DNA of 35,334 nucleotides from Planctomycetia bacterium (GTDB taxonomy: Bacteria; Planctomycetota; MHYJ01; WSZJ01): the NCBI GenBank assembly GCA_020849035.1, contig JADLHC010000105.1, positions 1-35,334 of the forward strand, written 5' to 3'. The notes beneath the pieces are model-generated. The model was not told where the DNA came from, did not search any database, and saw only the letters and a list, made by a program, of their open reading frames with translations. This document shows positions 8,713 through 17,407 of this stretch, in pieces. A program made the position numbers and the translations under genes. The first letter of the stretch is position 1. The number at the start of each line of letters is the position of its first letter.

Positions 8713-10820
8713 CGCTGCCGCCTCTCCACGAGCTCCTCCCATTTGCGCAGGTCCAGCTCCCCCGGGTCGAGCCGGCCCGGCATGATGCCTGCGAGGGCCT
8801 GGAAGGAGTGAAGCGCGGACTGCTGGACGACGGGGCTGGGGTCCTGGAAGAAGCGGACGAGGGGGCGGACGGAGGCCTTCGTGCCGCAGCGTCCGAGGAG
8901 GAGGATGCAGGAGAGGCGGAGGTCTTCGTTCGGGGAGGAGAGGCCGCGCAGGAGATCGGGCTCGACGGCGGGATCGGCGAGCTCGGCCAGGGCGTCGCGG
9001 GCGGCGACGGCGACCGGATTCGACTCGTCCTGGAGCAGGGGCACGAGCGCTGCGGAGGCTTTCCGGTTGCGGAGCAGCCCGAGAGCGGACGCGGCCTCAC
9101 GGCGGACGGCAGCGGTCGTCGAGCGCAGGGCGTCGACGAGGGCGTCCAGCGACTCCGCGTCGCCCCGTCTTCCGAGGAGGCGCGCCGCCCGCGACACCTG
9201 GCGGGGCGTTCCCGCCGCCAGCATCTCGCGGAGCATCCGGTGTCCCGCCGGCGTTCCCCCGGCGGACAGCGCTTCCTGCAGCCGCGTCCAGACGCCCTCG
9301 TCCGGGTCGTCCAGCATCGGCACGAGGCGCGACTCGAGGTCGCCGGGAGCGACGCGCATGAGCCTCGTGATGGCCGCGGCGCGATCCGACGCGCGGCGCG
9401 ATCGCAACCCGTCCTCCGCTTCGCGTTGCGCAAGCTCCTGCCACTCGAGCGTGGTGCGCTCCCGGTTCGTCTCCCACCACCCGGTCCACTCGCGATGGAC
9501 GGAGTCGCGTTCCTGGCGGAACTCCTCCGCCGTGCGCCAGGCGACCGAGAGCCGCGACTCGTGGCCCGTGATTGTCCGAAGCTCCTGGTCGATCCAGATC
9601 AGCCCGTTGGGCTGCGCGTCCGCCAGCTCCCCGAGCAGCACCGGAACGCCCGCCCGCGGGTCGCGGAGCAGGACGGCCCGAAGCGCGTCGCGCAGGGACG
9701 GGGCGTCCCAGGACCGGAGAAGCGCAACCATGCGGGGGATCAGCGTCCCGTCTCCCGCCCCGGCGATGGCCCGCAGGAACGCCTCCTTGCCGACCGCGTC
9801 GAGAGTCCGGCCCTCCACCTGCGTCATCCAGCGCTCGGCGTCGGCCGCCGTGGAGGACCCGCCCAGCGCTTCCCCCGCCGCCAGCCGCAGTTCGGTGAAG
9901 CCCTTCTGCACCAGCCGCTCCAGCGTCGCCACGACTTCGGGACTTCTGCGTCCCGCCAGGCGCGCGATCGCCTCGCGGCGCACGGCGAAGTGATGGTTCT
10001 GGGACGAGGCGATGTCGCACAGGGCCCTCTGGGCTTCCGGTCCCGGGAGCGACGCCAGCACCTCCAGCGCGAGCACCTGCGCCCCGGGCTCGAGTCGCCG
10101 GAGCGTCGCCGCGATGGCCGAACTGAGCGTCGCCTCCTTCTCGGCCCCCGGGGGGTAGCCGGGGAAGACGGCGCGGGCGAGATTGAGGGCGTTATAGATG
10201 CGGATCGCGTCGCCGCTCATGAATCCGTCCGCCACGGGGTCGACGGCGGCGCCGACGCGGCCTTCGCTCACCAGGACCGCCGCGACGAACTCCGGCGCGA
10301 ACGTCGGCTCGCCCATCGCCTGCCGCACCGCCGCCACCAGCACCGCCTCGGAGTGCCCCCGCAGCGCGCCCCGCGCCGCCTCGCGCACGTCCGGCGCCGG
10401 GTCCGCAAGCCCCTTCCCCGCCGCCATCGCCGCCGGCTCCGTCCCGATCCGCCCCAGCGCCTCGATCGCCTCCCGGCGGCGCTTCACAGGCGTCCCCATC
10501 ACGCTCGCCGCGAGCAGGTCGGTCTCAGGTTCGCCGGCCCAGCGGGCGAGGAGGGAGAAGAGTTCGTCGGGGATGGCGCCCTCGCGGGCGCGGGCGGCGA
10601 TTGCGGGGACCGCCAGCGGGCCGAGCTTCCCGAGGTACGCCGCGGCGTCGTCGCGGACCTGCTCGGAGGGCGCGCGCGTGACCTGGATCACGGCGAGGCG
10701 CGCGTAGAGCCCGGGGCCCCGGCGCGCGATGTGCGCCGCCGCCGCGACGCCGAACGACGCGAACGTGATCGCCGCGCCCGCGACCAGCGGGCGGGAGCGG
10801 CGCGGAAAACGCTGCCTCAT
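8709..10820 (-). CDS. HEAT-repeat protein with N-terminal membrane anchor
   Basis: A 703-residue protein. Residues about 12-31 (LVAGAAITFASFGVAAAAHI) form one hydrophobic segment, read as a membrane anchor with a basic MRQRFPRRSR lead. The rest consists of alpha-helical HEAT-type repeats such as RDDAAAYLGKLGPLAVPAI, RREAIEALGRIG and RREAASALGLLRNRKASAALVPLL. A charged insert around residues 440-490 (WTGWWETNRERTTLEWQEL) divides two repeat arrays. No catalytic residues are evident, so a protein-interaction scaffold is inferred. Its start overlaps the stop of the small coiled-coil gene (ATGA) and its stop overlaps the GH57 start (GTGA), so it is made in step with both. The repeat count was not computed. 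Confidence 0.85.
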   Translation of the reverse strand: MRQRFPRRSRPLVAGAAITFASFGVAAAAHIARRGPGLYARLAVIQVTRAPSEQVRDDAAAYLGKLGPLAVPAIAARAREGAIPDELFSLLARWAGEPETDLLAASVMGTPVKRRREAIEALGRIGTEPAAMAAGKGLADPAPDVREAARGALRGHSEAVLVAAVRQAMGEPTFAPEFVAAVLVSEGRVGAAVDPVADGFMSGDAIRIYNALNLARAVFPGYPPGAEKEATLSSAIAATLRRLEPGAQVLALEVLASLPGPEAQRALCDIASSQNHHFAVRREAIARLAGRRSPEVVATLERLVQKGFTELRLAAGEALGGSSTAADAERWMTQVEGRTLDAVGKEAFLRAIAGAGDGTLIPRMVALLRSWDAPSLRDALRAVLLRDPRAGVPVLLGELADAQPNGLIWIDQELRTITGHESRLSVAWRTAEEFRQERDSVHREWTGWWETNRERTTLEWQELAQREAEDGLRSRRASDRAAAITRLMRVAPGDLESRLVPMLDDPDEGVWTRLQEALSAGGTPAGHRMLREMLAAGTPRQVSRAARLLGRRGDAESLDALVDALRSTTAAVRREAASALGLLRNRKASAALVPLLQDESNPVAVAARDALAELADPAVEPDLLRGLSSPNEDLRLSCILLLGRCGTKASVRPLVRFFQDPSPVVQQSALHSFQALAGIMPGRLDPGELDLRKWEELVERRQR

Positions 10821-10993
10821 CGGGCCGGGGCGGCCTGCCGCGCGCGCTCGATCCGCGCGTTCAGGCGCTCGATCTCCACCGTGAGCCGGTAGATCTGGTC
10901 GTTGGTCTTCTCGGCCAGTTCCTGCAGCTCAAGGAAGCGGGCGATGAGGCCGGCTTTCTCCTTCTCCAGGGTGTCCAGGGCGGGTTCGCGCAT
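10817..10993 (-). CDS. small coiled-coil protein (58 aa)
   Basis: A 58-residue, highly charged helical protein with a heptad-like pattern over most of its length (LEKEKAGLIARFLELQELAEK, then IYRLTVEIERLNARIERA). ATG 10993 is preceded by GGAG at 7 nt spacing and by a TACAAT -10 candidate (11015-11010). The stop overlaps the HEAT gene ATG, so it heads a four-gene coupled operon. No family is recognised; a small dimeric adaptor, or partner of the HEAT protein, is inferred. A longer frame upstream lacks a start signal. Confidence 0.72.
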   Translation of the reverse strand: MREPALDTLEKEKAGLIARFLELQELAEKTNDQIYRLTVEIERLNARIERARQAAPAR

Positions 10994-11055
10994 GGCGTTT
11001 CTCCGGCGGTATTGTACGACGAGCCGGGCGCCCCGGAGCGCGAAACGTCGCCCGC

Positions 11056-11748
11056 CTACGCGGTCGCCGCGGGCCCTTCCCCGGCCGGTGCGGCCACCAC
11101 GAGCCTGTCGAACCACTCGTGGTCCTGGTCGAAGATCAGCCCGACGTGGCGCACCTTCTGGTCGGGCGTGTGCTCCGAGTACGCGGCGCGGGCGCGGAAG
11201 GCCTCCTCGCCCCCGGGGAACTCGATGCGGCCCTCGAATTCGCGATCGAGCCGGGCGTGGAAGAAGTCATGGAAGCGCCGCATGGCCTCGAAGTCGTGGC
11301 GCGGGGCGGCGAGGACGCCGTGGCGCGAGAGGGCGGAGACGCGGATCTCGGTGAACTCGGCGCCGACCTGGACGAGCGCCGGGACGTCGATGTTGTGGCG
11401 ATTCCAGTCGGCGGGCGAGCGGCCGAGGGCCTGGCGGAGGGCGTCGGACATCGGGCCGACGCGGACGGGCTTGCGCAGGCTCACGAACGGGCCCGAGGCC
11501 GATTCATCGCGGAAGAGCGCGACGACGGGGAAGCCGGGGAGGATCTGGTGGGCTTCCTCGATCAGCGGCAACTCCTGTTCCGGCTCGCCGACGTCGAGGA
11601 CGAGGGCGTCGAAGAGGCCGGTGTGCAGCTTGGCGCGTGCGTCCTTGAGGGTCGGGCTGATCGAGACGTTGCATCCGCGGCCGAGCAGGATGGACTTGAT
11701 GAGGAACCCGGAGGTTCGCTCGCGATCGACGATGAGGACGTTGTCCAT
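11056..11748 (-). CDS. response-regulator receiver protein with degenerate PilZ-like domain
   Basis: A 230-residue two-domain protein. Residues 1-115 look like a receiver: MDNVLIVDRERTSGFLIKSI, a phospho-acceptor candidate Asp in ALVLDVGEPE, then VVALFRDES and LRKPV with the conserved Lys. The C-terminal half resembles PilZ (VPALVQVG, SALSRHGVL, RHVGLIFDQ). The c-di-GMP signature is eroded: RxxxR is absent and (D/N)xSxxG reads AxSxxG. The two homologues at 16559-18157 keep both motifs. An AAGGG sequence 7 nt before ATG 11748 can serve as ribosome site. It is divergent from parA across 146 bp. The domain pair is visible; loss of c-di-GMP binding is an inference. Confidence 0.72.
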   Translation of the reverse strand: MDNVLIVDRERTSGFLIKSILLGRGCNVSISPTLKDARAKLHTGLFDALVLDVGEPEQELPLIEEAHQILPGFPVVALFRDESASGPFVSLRKPVRVGPMSDALRQALGRSPADWNRHNIDVPALVQVGAEFTEIRVSALSRHGVLAAPRHDFEAMRRFHDFFHARLDREFEGRIEFPGGEEAFRARAAYSEHTPDQKVRHVGLIFDQDHEWFDRLVVAAPAGEGPAATA

Positions 11749-11833
11749 GGGGAGACCCTTTCCTGGGAGCCGCGCCACGCCGGGCGCATTGACGGAAATC
11801 CTCTTCCCATATCGGCTTCCGGAAGACCAGACC

Positions 11834-11861
11834 TTGACTGAACTTTTGTATGTGCTAAAAT
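11834..11861 (+). promoter_or_regulatory. sigma70-type promoter TTGACT-N16-TAAAAT for parA
   Basis: TTGACT (11834-11839) and TAAAAT (11856-11861) are separated by 16 nt. They precede a roughly 27-nt leader with GAGAGGGGA and the parA GTG at 11895. This is one of few leadered promoters in the window with both hexamers recognisable. Confidence 0.65.
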
Positions 11862-11894
11862 TACCCGATCTTGTCCCGCTGAGAGGGGATCCCC

Positions 11895-12692
11895 GTGCGC
11901 ACGATCGCGCTGACGAACCAGAAGGGCGGCGTCGGGAAGACCACGACCGCCGTCAACCTCGCCGCGTCCCTCGCCCACTACGGCCGCCGCGTGCTGATCG
12001 TGGACTGCGACGCGCAGACCAACGCGACCCTCAGCTTCGGGATCAACCCCGCGAAGCTCGAGGCCACCGTCTACGACATCTTCACGGGGGAAGCGCGCGC
12101 CGAGGAGGTCATCGTGCGGTACTCGGACCGGATCCACGTGATCCCGTCCACGCCCGATCTCGCCGGCGGCGAGGCGGAGAAGGCGCCCGCCGCGTCGCGC
12201 GGCCAGGCGCTCAAGCAGGCCCTCGCGGGGCTGACCGGCTACGACTTCGTCCTCGTCGACTGCCCGCCGACGCTCGGGCTCATCAACGTCAACGTCCTCG
12301 TCTTCGTCGAGGAGATCATCATCCCCATGCAGTGCCAGTTCTTCGCGCTCCAGGGGATTTCGCTGCTGCTGAAGACGATCGACCTGGTGCAGAAGCGTGT
12401 GAACCCCCGCCTGAAGATCACGGGCGTCCTGCCGTGCATGTTCGACGGGCGCACGACGCTGTCCCGCGAGGTCCTCGAGGAGATCGGGCGGCATTTCGGC
12501 GACAAGGTCTACCGCACGCGCATCCGCTCGAACGTCCGGCTCGCCGAGGCGCCGAGCTTCGGAAAGCCCGCGATCGAGTACGCGCCGGAGTCGAACGGCG
12601 CCCAGGACTACCTCTCGCTGGCGCGCGAGGTTCTCGGGATGCCCGACGACGCCAAGGTCCCCGCGGAGTTGCCGAAGCAGGAGACGGCGTAA
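11895..12692 (+). CDS. parA: ParA/Soj-family ATPase
   Basis: A 265-residue deviant-Walker ATPase of the ParA/MinD superfamily, used to segregate or position chromosomes, plasmids or protein complexes on the nucleoid. It starts MRTIALTNQKGGVGKTTTAVNLA with the deviant Walker A KGGVGKTT at 10-17. Other motifs are LIVDCDAQTNAT, DFVLVDCPPTLG, PMQCQFFALQG and the closing RIRSNVRLAEAPSFGKPAIEY, typical of Soj. The GTG start has a GAGAGGGGA ribosome site. No parB or parS-like repeat is visible beside it; the chromosomal partner may lie elsewhere, or this may be an orphan that positions another complex. It converges with the frameshifted gene, whose stop is 1 nt past the parA stop. Confidence 0.93.
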   Translation: MRTIALTNQKGGVGKTTTAVNLAASLAHYGRRVLIVDCDAQTNATLSFGINPAKLEATVYDIFTGEARAEEVIVRYSDRIHVIPSTPDLAGGEAEKAPAASRGQALKQALAGLTGYDFVLVDCPPTLGLINVNVLVFVEEIIIPMQCQFFALQGISLLLKTIDLVQKRVNPRLKITGVLPCMFDGRTTLSREVLEEIGRHFGDKVYRTRIRSNVRLAEAPSFGKPAIEYAPESNGAQDYLSLAREVLGMPDDAKVPAELPKQETA

Positions 12693-12693
12693 G

Positions 12694-13051
12694 TCAGTGG
12701 CGGCAGGCAGTCGCGGGCAGCGGGAAGGGCGTGCTCCGCGTCGTCGCCGCATCGAGCCGCGCGTGCCGCAGGACCTCGTCGAGCGCGCGACGACAGCGGG
12801 CAACGGGATGATCCGGCAAACGCCAGCTCGACGAGCTTCCCCGGGGAGCCGGCAAGACCGTCCTCGTAGAACTTCCGAAGCGTGCAAGCGCAGCCAGGAC
12901 CCGCCGGGAGGTCCGGGGGGACTTCGAAGAAAAACAACCCGACGCCATCCCCCGCCGGAGTGCTCCAGACGCGCGGGGATGCCGACTCGCCGGGCGGCCG
13001 GAGATTCCACCCGGGGACGACGAGCGAGAGCGAGTCCAGGGATGGCCGCAT
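12694..13051 (-). pseudogene. hypothetical protein gene with a one-base frameshift
   Basis: From ATG 13051 the frame reads a plausible protein (MRPSLDSLSLVVPGWNLR, later GLFFFEVPPDLPAG and RKFYEDGLAGSPGKLVEL). Beyond position about 12820 it turns into an Arg/Ser-rich stretch with poor third-position GC that runs into parA. Dropping one T from the TTT at 12820-12818 (minus strand) restores a coding-like frame, ALPDHPVARCRRALDEVL, with high third-position GC. That frame ends at a TGA (12696-12694) just after the convergent parA stop. The reconstructed product would be about 118 residues. I do not recognise the family. A sequencing or assembly error in a short T run is as likely as a real mutation. 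Confidence 0.55.
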
Positions 13052-13059
13052 GCGGTGCT

Positions 13060-13094
13060 ATTGTGCCTTCCGGGCGAACCGCCCCTCATACAAT
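13060..13094. promoter_or_regulatory. divergent -10 hexamers for the small gene (minus) and kinase (plus)
   Basis: Minus-strand CACAAT (13065-13060) ends 8 nt before ATG 13051. Plus-strand TACAAT (13089-13094) ends 8 nt before ATG 13103. Neither start has a strong Shine-Dalgarno, so both transcripts may be almost leaderless. No clear -35 is seen. Confidence 0.35.
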
Positions 13095-13102
13095 CCGGGA
13101 CC

Positions 13103-16048
13103 ATGACGTCGGCCCCGCGCCACCGCAAATCCGATCTCCTGTACGCCCTGCTCGCGCAGCAGATGTCGTTCATCTCGCGCGACCAGCTCCTCGAGGCTGC
13201 GAACCTCTGGATCGAGGATCCCGCGCGCTCCATGGGCGACCTCCTCCAGGAACTCGGGCACGTCGGCCCCGACGAGCACTCCCTTCTCCAGGACGCCGTC
13301 GAGATGCACCGCTCCCCCGACGGCACCGACACCGCCATGGAGAAAGCCACCGCCGTCGATCCCGACATCCGCGAGTCGATCAACGCCCTTCGCCCGCCGG
13401 TCGAGATCCGCCAGTGGCTCAACCGGCTCCAGAACCGCCGCGTCTCGCGCGTCGAGGCGCCGAAGGCGGCGGCGCGCGGCGAACGCTACGTCCTCGGCGC
13501 CGAGATCGCCCGCGGCGGCCTCGGGCAGGTCCTCGAGGCGAAGGACCGCGACCTCGATCGGGAAGTCGCCGTCAAGCTCGTGCTCGACGACCTCGCCCCC
13601 GAGGCCGCCGCACGCTTCGAACGCGAAGCCAAACTCACCGCGCGGCTCGACCACCCCGCCGTCGTCCCCATCCACGACTTCGGCACCCTTCCCGGACCGG
13701 ACGGGAAGGCGAAGCTGTTCCTCTGCATGAAACGGATCCGCGGCCGAGACCTGGGCGAGATCCTGGAGGCGATGGCGGCGGGAGACGAGGAACTGCGGAG
13801 GAAATGGTCGCGGGCGCGGCTGCTCGGGGTGTTCCAGGACATCTGCCTCGGGATGGCGTACGCGCACGCCAAGGGCGTGATCCACCGCGACCTGAAGCCC
13901 TCGAACGTCATGATCGGAGACTTCGGCGAGACGCTGATCGTGGACTGGGGGCTGGCCAAGGAGGTGTCCGAAAAGCCGGGCGGCGACGAGACGCGGCGCA
14001 TGAAACGACCGCAGGAGGGCTCCGGGCAGAGCGCGCGCATCACCCTCGACGGCGACGTCGTCGGCACGCCGGCCTACATGGCCCCCGAGCAGGCCGAGGG
14101 ACGGACCGCGCAGGTCGACGAGCGCAGCGACATCTTCGCGCTCGGCGCCATCCTCTACGCGATGCTCACGCTTCAGCCTCCCTGGGAAGGCGACACCGCC
14201 ACCGCCGTCCTCGAGACCATCCGCTCCGGCCGCATCGCCGCGCCGTCCACGCGCCTCGCCGCCGCACGCGCGCCCGGCGCCGTCGTCACCGCCCCGTCGG
14301 CCGTCTCCGCCGAGCCCATCCCCCCCGAACTCGACGCCATCTGCCTCCGCGCCCTCGCCCTCCGCCCCGACGACCGCTTCCCCTCCGCCCTCGACCTCCA
14401 CCACGAAATCCAGCTCTTCCTCGAGGGCGTCAAGGAGCGCGAGCGCCGGCAGCGCGAAGCGGAGGAGCGGCTGGGGGAGGGGAAGCGCTGGCAGGCGCGG
14501 CTGGGGGATGTGACGAGGGAGATCGCGGAGCAGGGGCGGGTGGTGGAGCAGCTTGCGGACCGGATCGAGTCGTGGAGGGCGGCGGCGGAGAAGAAGGCGC
14601 TGTGGGACGCCGAGACGCGGCTGCGGGCGCTGGAGGACGAGAAGGTGGACGTGGAGGCGCGGGCGCTGGCGGCGTTCGGGCAGGCGATGGTTGCGGACCC
14701 TGCGTGCGGGGCGGCGGCGGACGGGACCTGCGAGTTGCTGTACGCGCGGTGCCTCGAGGCGGAGGCGGCGCGCGACCGCAAGGGGCTGCTGCGGGCCCGG
14801 AAGGCGTTGCTGCAGAACGACCGGCGGGGCGAATTCGCGGCGCGCCTGGACGCGCAGGGGAAGCTGTTCCTGTCGGCATTCGTCTACCGGTGCGACTGCC
14901 TGCGTCCCGTCCGGGCCGCGGGCTGGAAGGTCGAGTACGGGGAGAAGGCGGATCATCCCTGGGAGAACGGCGGACCGGCGCTGGGCCGCGACCTGCGCGA
15001 CGCGGACCGCGCCGTGCCCTGGGTCCGCACGTCGCCCGCCGGCGCGGTGTTCGGCCACGGGCCGGACTGCGTCCGGGCGGACGCTCCCGGGGTGCCGGTG
15101 TACATCGCCCGGTACGAGGAGCGTGACAAGCGGCTGCAGCTCGGCGAGGAGCGCCTGCTCGGGACGACGCCGATCCGGGGCGCCACCCTTCCCATCGGAT
15201 CCTATCGCTGCATCCTGAGGCCGGAGGGGCGCCCGGAGGTCGTCCTTCCCGTGAAGATCGAGCGCGCGGGCCGCTGGGACCAGGGCGTCCAACTTCCCGC
15301 CGCCGCCGACGTCCCCCCGGGATTCGTGTTCGTGCCGGCCGGACCGTTCACGTTCGGAGGCGAAGCCGCCGGAGGCGGACAGGCCGAAACGCTCCTCGCG
15401 CGCGACTTCTTCGTCGCGCGCTTCCCCGTCACCTGCGACGAGTACCTCGCGTTCCTCCGGACACTCCCGCGCGAAGAGGCCCTGGCCCGGTCGCCGCGGG
15501 AGGGAGACCGCCGGTTCTGGATCATGGACGACGCCGGCATCCGCCTCCCGCGGCCCGGCGAGGACGCGCGGTTCGACTGGGCCCCGACGTGGCCCGTCCT
15601 CGGAATCTCGTGGCTCGACGCCCTGGCATATGCAGGCTGGGCCTCCGCCCGCGACGGCCGCGCCTACGTCCTTCTCCACGAAGAGCAGTTCGAAAAGGCG
15701 GCGCGCGGCGTCGACGGTCGGGCCTTCTCCTTCGGCGACGAGGGCGACGCCTCGTACCTGCACTGCAGCGCCTCGCTCAAGGGGCGGATCACGCCGCTCC
15801 CCGTCGGCTCGTTCCCCGCGGACGAGTCGCCCTACGGCGTGCGCGACATGTCGGGCGGCGTGGGGACGTGGTGCATGAATTCGGCTCCCGTCCCTTACCG
15901 CGAGTGGCGCGCCCTCCGCGGCGGCTCCTGGTCCAACAACGTCCAGGGCGGACGCGCCGGGCTCCGCATCGGGAACGTCATCCAGCGGACCTCGTGGGCG
16001 CTCGGGATCCGGCTCTGCGTCAACGCCGACCGGTGGCCCGCCCCCTGA
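13103..16048 (+). CDS. Ser/Thr protein kinase fused to a formylglycine-generating-enzyme-like domain
   Basis: A 981-residue Hanks-type kinase. Residues 1-110 are a helical lead (SDLLYALLAQQMSFISRDQLLEAANLW) of the kind common before planctomycete kinases. The kinase domain spans about 125-455: glycine loop ARGGLGQV, K158 in VAVKLV, HRDLKPSN with catalytic D263, DWG (D281, in place of DFG) and GTPAYMAPEQ. A coiled coil covers about 460-600 (ERERRQREAEERLGEGKRW), and a beta-rich linker follows. Residues from about 738 form an FGE/SUMF1-like domain: GFVFVPAGPFTFGG, PVTCDEYLAFL, PVLGISWLDALAYAGW, YGVRDMSGG and RALRGGSW. The usual FGE catalytic cysteine pair is not evident, so this domain is probably a binding module. 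No transmembrane segment is seen. ATG 13103 is chosen because a TACAAT lies 8 nt upstream. Confidence 0.93.
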   Translation: MTSAPRHRKSDLLYALLAQQMSFISRDQLLEAANLWIEDPARSMGDLLQELGHVGPDEHSLLQDAVEMHRSPDGTDTAMEKATAVDPDIRESINALRPPVEIRQWLNRLQNRRVSRVEAPKAAARGERYVLGAEIARGGLGQVLEAKDRDLDREVAVKLVLDDLAPEAAARFEREAKLTARLDHPAVVPIHDFGTLPGPDGKAKLFLCMKRIRGRDLGEILEAMAAGDEELRRKWSRARLLGVFQDICLGMAYAHAKGVIHRDLKPSNVMIGDFGETLIVDWGLAKEVSEKPGGDETRRMKRPQEGSGQSARITLDGDVVGTPAYMAPEQAEGRTAQVDERSDIFALGAILYAMLTLQPPWEGDTATAVLETIRSGRIAAPSTRLAAARAPGAVVTAPSAVSAEPIPPELDAICLRALALRPDDRFPSALDLHHEIQLFLEGVKERERRQREAEERLGEGKRWQARLGDVTREIAEQGRVVEQLADRIESWRAAAEKKALWDAETRLRALEDEKVDVEARALAAFGQAMVADPACGAAADGTCELLYARCLEAEAARDRKGLLRARKALLQNDRRGEFAARLDAQGKLFLSAFVYRCDCLRPVRAAGWKVEYGEKADHPWENGGPALGRDLRDADRAVPWVRTSPAGAVFGHGPDCVRADAPGVPVYIARYEERDKRLQLGEERLLGTTPIRGATLPIGSYRCILRPEGRPEVVLPVKIERAGRWDQGVQLPAAADVPPGFVFVPAGPFTFGGEAAGGGQAETLLARDFFVARFPVTCDEYLAFLRTLPREEALARSPREGDRRFWIMDDAGIRLPRPGEDARFDWAPTWPVLGISWLDALAYAGWASARDGRAYVLLHEEQFEKAARGVDGRAFSFGDEGDASYLHCSASLKGRITPLPVGSFPADESPYGVRDMSGGVGTWCMNSAPVPYREWRALRGGSWSNNVQGGRAGLRIGNVIQRTSWALGIRLCVNADRWPAP

Positions 16049-16051
16049 CGG

Positions 16052-16495
16052 CTACATCTCCGGCGAGAGCCCTTTCACGAGCCGCTGCAGCAGCTCCATG
16101 TGCTCGGTCTCGTCCGTGATCAGCTCCTCCAGCTTCACCTGCAGCGCCGTCTCCCCCAGCTCGTTCGCCTCGTCCACCCGCTCCGTGTAGGCCTTCACCG
16201 CCTCGCGCTCGATCGACAGCGCGTACTCCAGCATCTCGCGCAGGGTCGTCGGGCGCTTCCACGGCGGAACCGAGAACGACGGCGTCCCGCCCATCGCGAT
16301 GATCTTGTCGGCGAGGAACTCCACGTGCTTCACCTCCGCGTGGATCTCCGGTTCGAGGATCTCGCGCAGCTCGTGGCCGCGGATGCCGAACGCCATGGAG
16401 CGGCACCAGAGGTACAGCAGGATCGCCTGCAGCTCGCGGCCGAGGTCCTGGTCGAGGTGCTCGATGAGCTTCTGCTTGGTGATCGCGCGGCGCAT
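16052..16495 (-). CDS. ferritin-like / bacterioferritin-family protein
   Basis: A 147-residue four-helix protein with di-iron-type carboxylates. The first helix has HLDQDLGRELQAILLY, the second EIHAEVKHVEFLADKI (an ExxH), the third ALSIEREAVKAYTE, and the fourth LITDETEHMELL (a second ExxH). Length and motif spacing fit bacterioferritin/Dps-like proteins that oxidise and store iron. The methionine that ligates haem in true Bfr is not clearly placed, so I leave the symbol empty. ATG 16495 has GGGAG at 8 nt spacing. A TATCAT hexamer further upstream could be a -10. The gene converges with the kinase, with the two stops about 3 bp apart and no terminator between them. Confidence 0.88.
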   Translation of the reverse strand: MRRAITKQKLIEHLDQDLGRELQAILLYLWCRSMAFGIRGHELREILEPEIHAEVKHVEFLADKIIAMGGTPSFSVPPWKRPTTLREMLEYALSIEREAVKAYTERVDEANELGETALQVKLEELITDETEHMELLQRLVKGLSPEM

Positions 16496-16558
16496 CCGTC
16501 CGTCTCCCGGAATGTGGGGGCGGCCATGATACCGGGGCGGGCGGGGATGGGAAGGGGG

Positions 16559-17347
16559 CTACCGCGGGGCCGGGAGGGCGTGCTCTGCGGACGCCCGGAT
16601 CTCGGGCGCTGCGCCGTCCGCCGCCAGCGTGCGGTCGATGAACTCGCGGAGCCGGACGCGGTTCGCGGCATCCATCTCGAACAGCGCGACCCCGCGGTCC
16701 CACGCCGCGCCCGCCGAAGCGCCGGCGTCCCGCACGACCTGCCCGCGCCCGCGGACCGTCGCGCGATTCGGAAGCTCCAGCTCGAGATGGACGACGCTGC
16801 GGAGCGGAAGCGGCTCGGTGGTGCTCGCCAGGATCCCGGTTTCGCTGATGTTCCGCGAGACCCCGACACGCGTTACCGAGGTCTGCCCGCCGGACGCGAG
16901 GCGGTAGCGGAGCTGGAGCGGCCTCGGGATGCGGCGCGCCCGCGCGTGGTACTTCAGCGGCGGCGCGTCGGCCGCCGCGTGCCGCAGCCCCGCCAGCACT
17001 TCTTCCTTCAGGTACGGTTTCTCCGCGAACGCGCGTGCGCCGGACCGGAGGGCGCCGGGGACGAGCCCGGCGTGCTCGGGCCGGAAAGTCACGAGGGTCC
17101 GGACCTGCGGAGCGAGCTCGCGCAGCTGGTGGACGGTGGCGACCCAGCCGACGTTCGGGGCCGCGGGGTGGTCTGGAAGCGCGAGATCGAGGGCGACGGC
17201 CCAGGGGGAATAGGCGAAAAGCGCGTCAAGGAGCGCCTTGCCGTGGGAGACACGTCCGGCGAAGGCGAACTCGGTGCCGCGGAGGGCGGCCCCGAGGGAG
17301 ACCGCGGCCCGGTCATCGGGATCGGCGACCAGGACGCTCAGGGGCAT
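16559..17347 (-). CDS. response-regulator receiver-PilZ protein (copy A)
   Basis: A 262-residue protein with an N-terminal receiver and C-terminal PilZ domain. Receiver features are VLVADPDDRAAV, the phospho-acceptor candidate in ALDLALPDHP, LVTFRPE and the conserved Lys in AEKPY. PilZ features are RRIPR (the RxxxR c-di-GMP motif) and NISETG (the NxSxxG motif), followed by VHLELELP and RGRGQVV, closing DRGVALFEMD. It probably couples phosphorylation to c-di-GMP-dependent output without a DNA-binding domain. It is a clear paralogue of the gene just upstream (17408-18157), sharing SHGKAL-DA, PWAVALDL-LPDHP and GWVA. GGAG lies 7 nt before ATG 17347. The partner kinase is not in the window. Confidence 0.85.
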   Translation of the reverse strand: MPLSVLVADPDDRAAVSLGAALRGTEFAFAGRVSHGKALLDALFAYSPWAVALDLALPDHPAAPNVGWVATVHQLRELAPQVRTLVTFRPEHAGLVPGALRSGARAFAEKPYLKEEVLAGLRHAAADAPPLKYHARARRIPRPLQLRYRLASGGQTSVTRVGVSRNISETGILASTTEPLPLRSVVHLELELPNRATVRGRGQVVRDAGASAGAAWDRGVALFEMDAANRVRLREFIDRTLAADGAAPEIRASAEHALPAPR

Positions 17348-17407
17348 GCGCCGTCTCCAGGGGGTTGCTCTTGGCCGTGCCTGTGGCGGGCTGGCGGCGT
17401 TCTGGGA

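Noticed and set aside
12608-13051. Intact 147-codon minus-strand gene overlapping the end of parA
   Set aside because: Its last third has non-coding character and lies antisense to parA; the frameshift reading ends correctly just past the parA stop.
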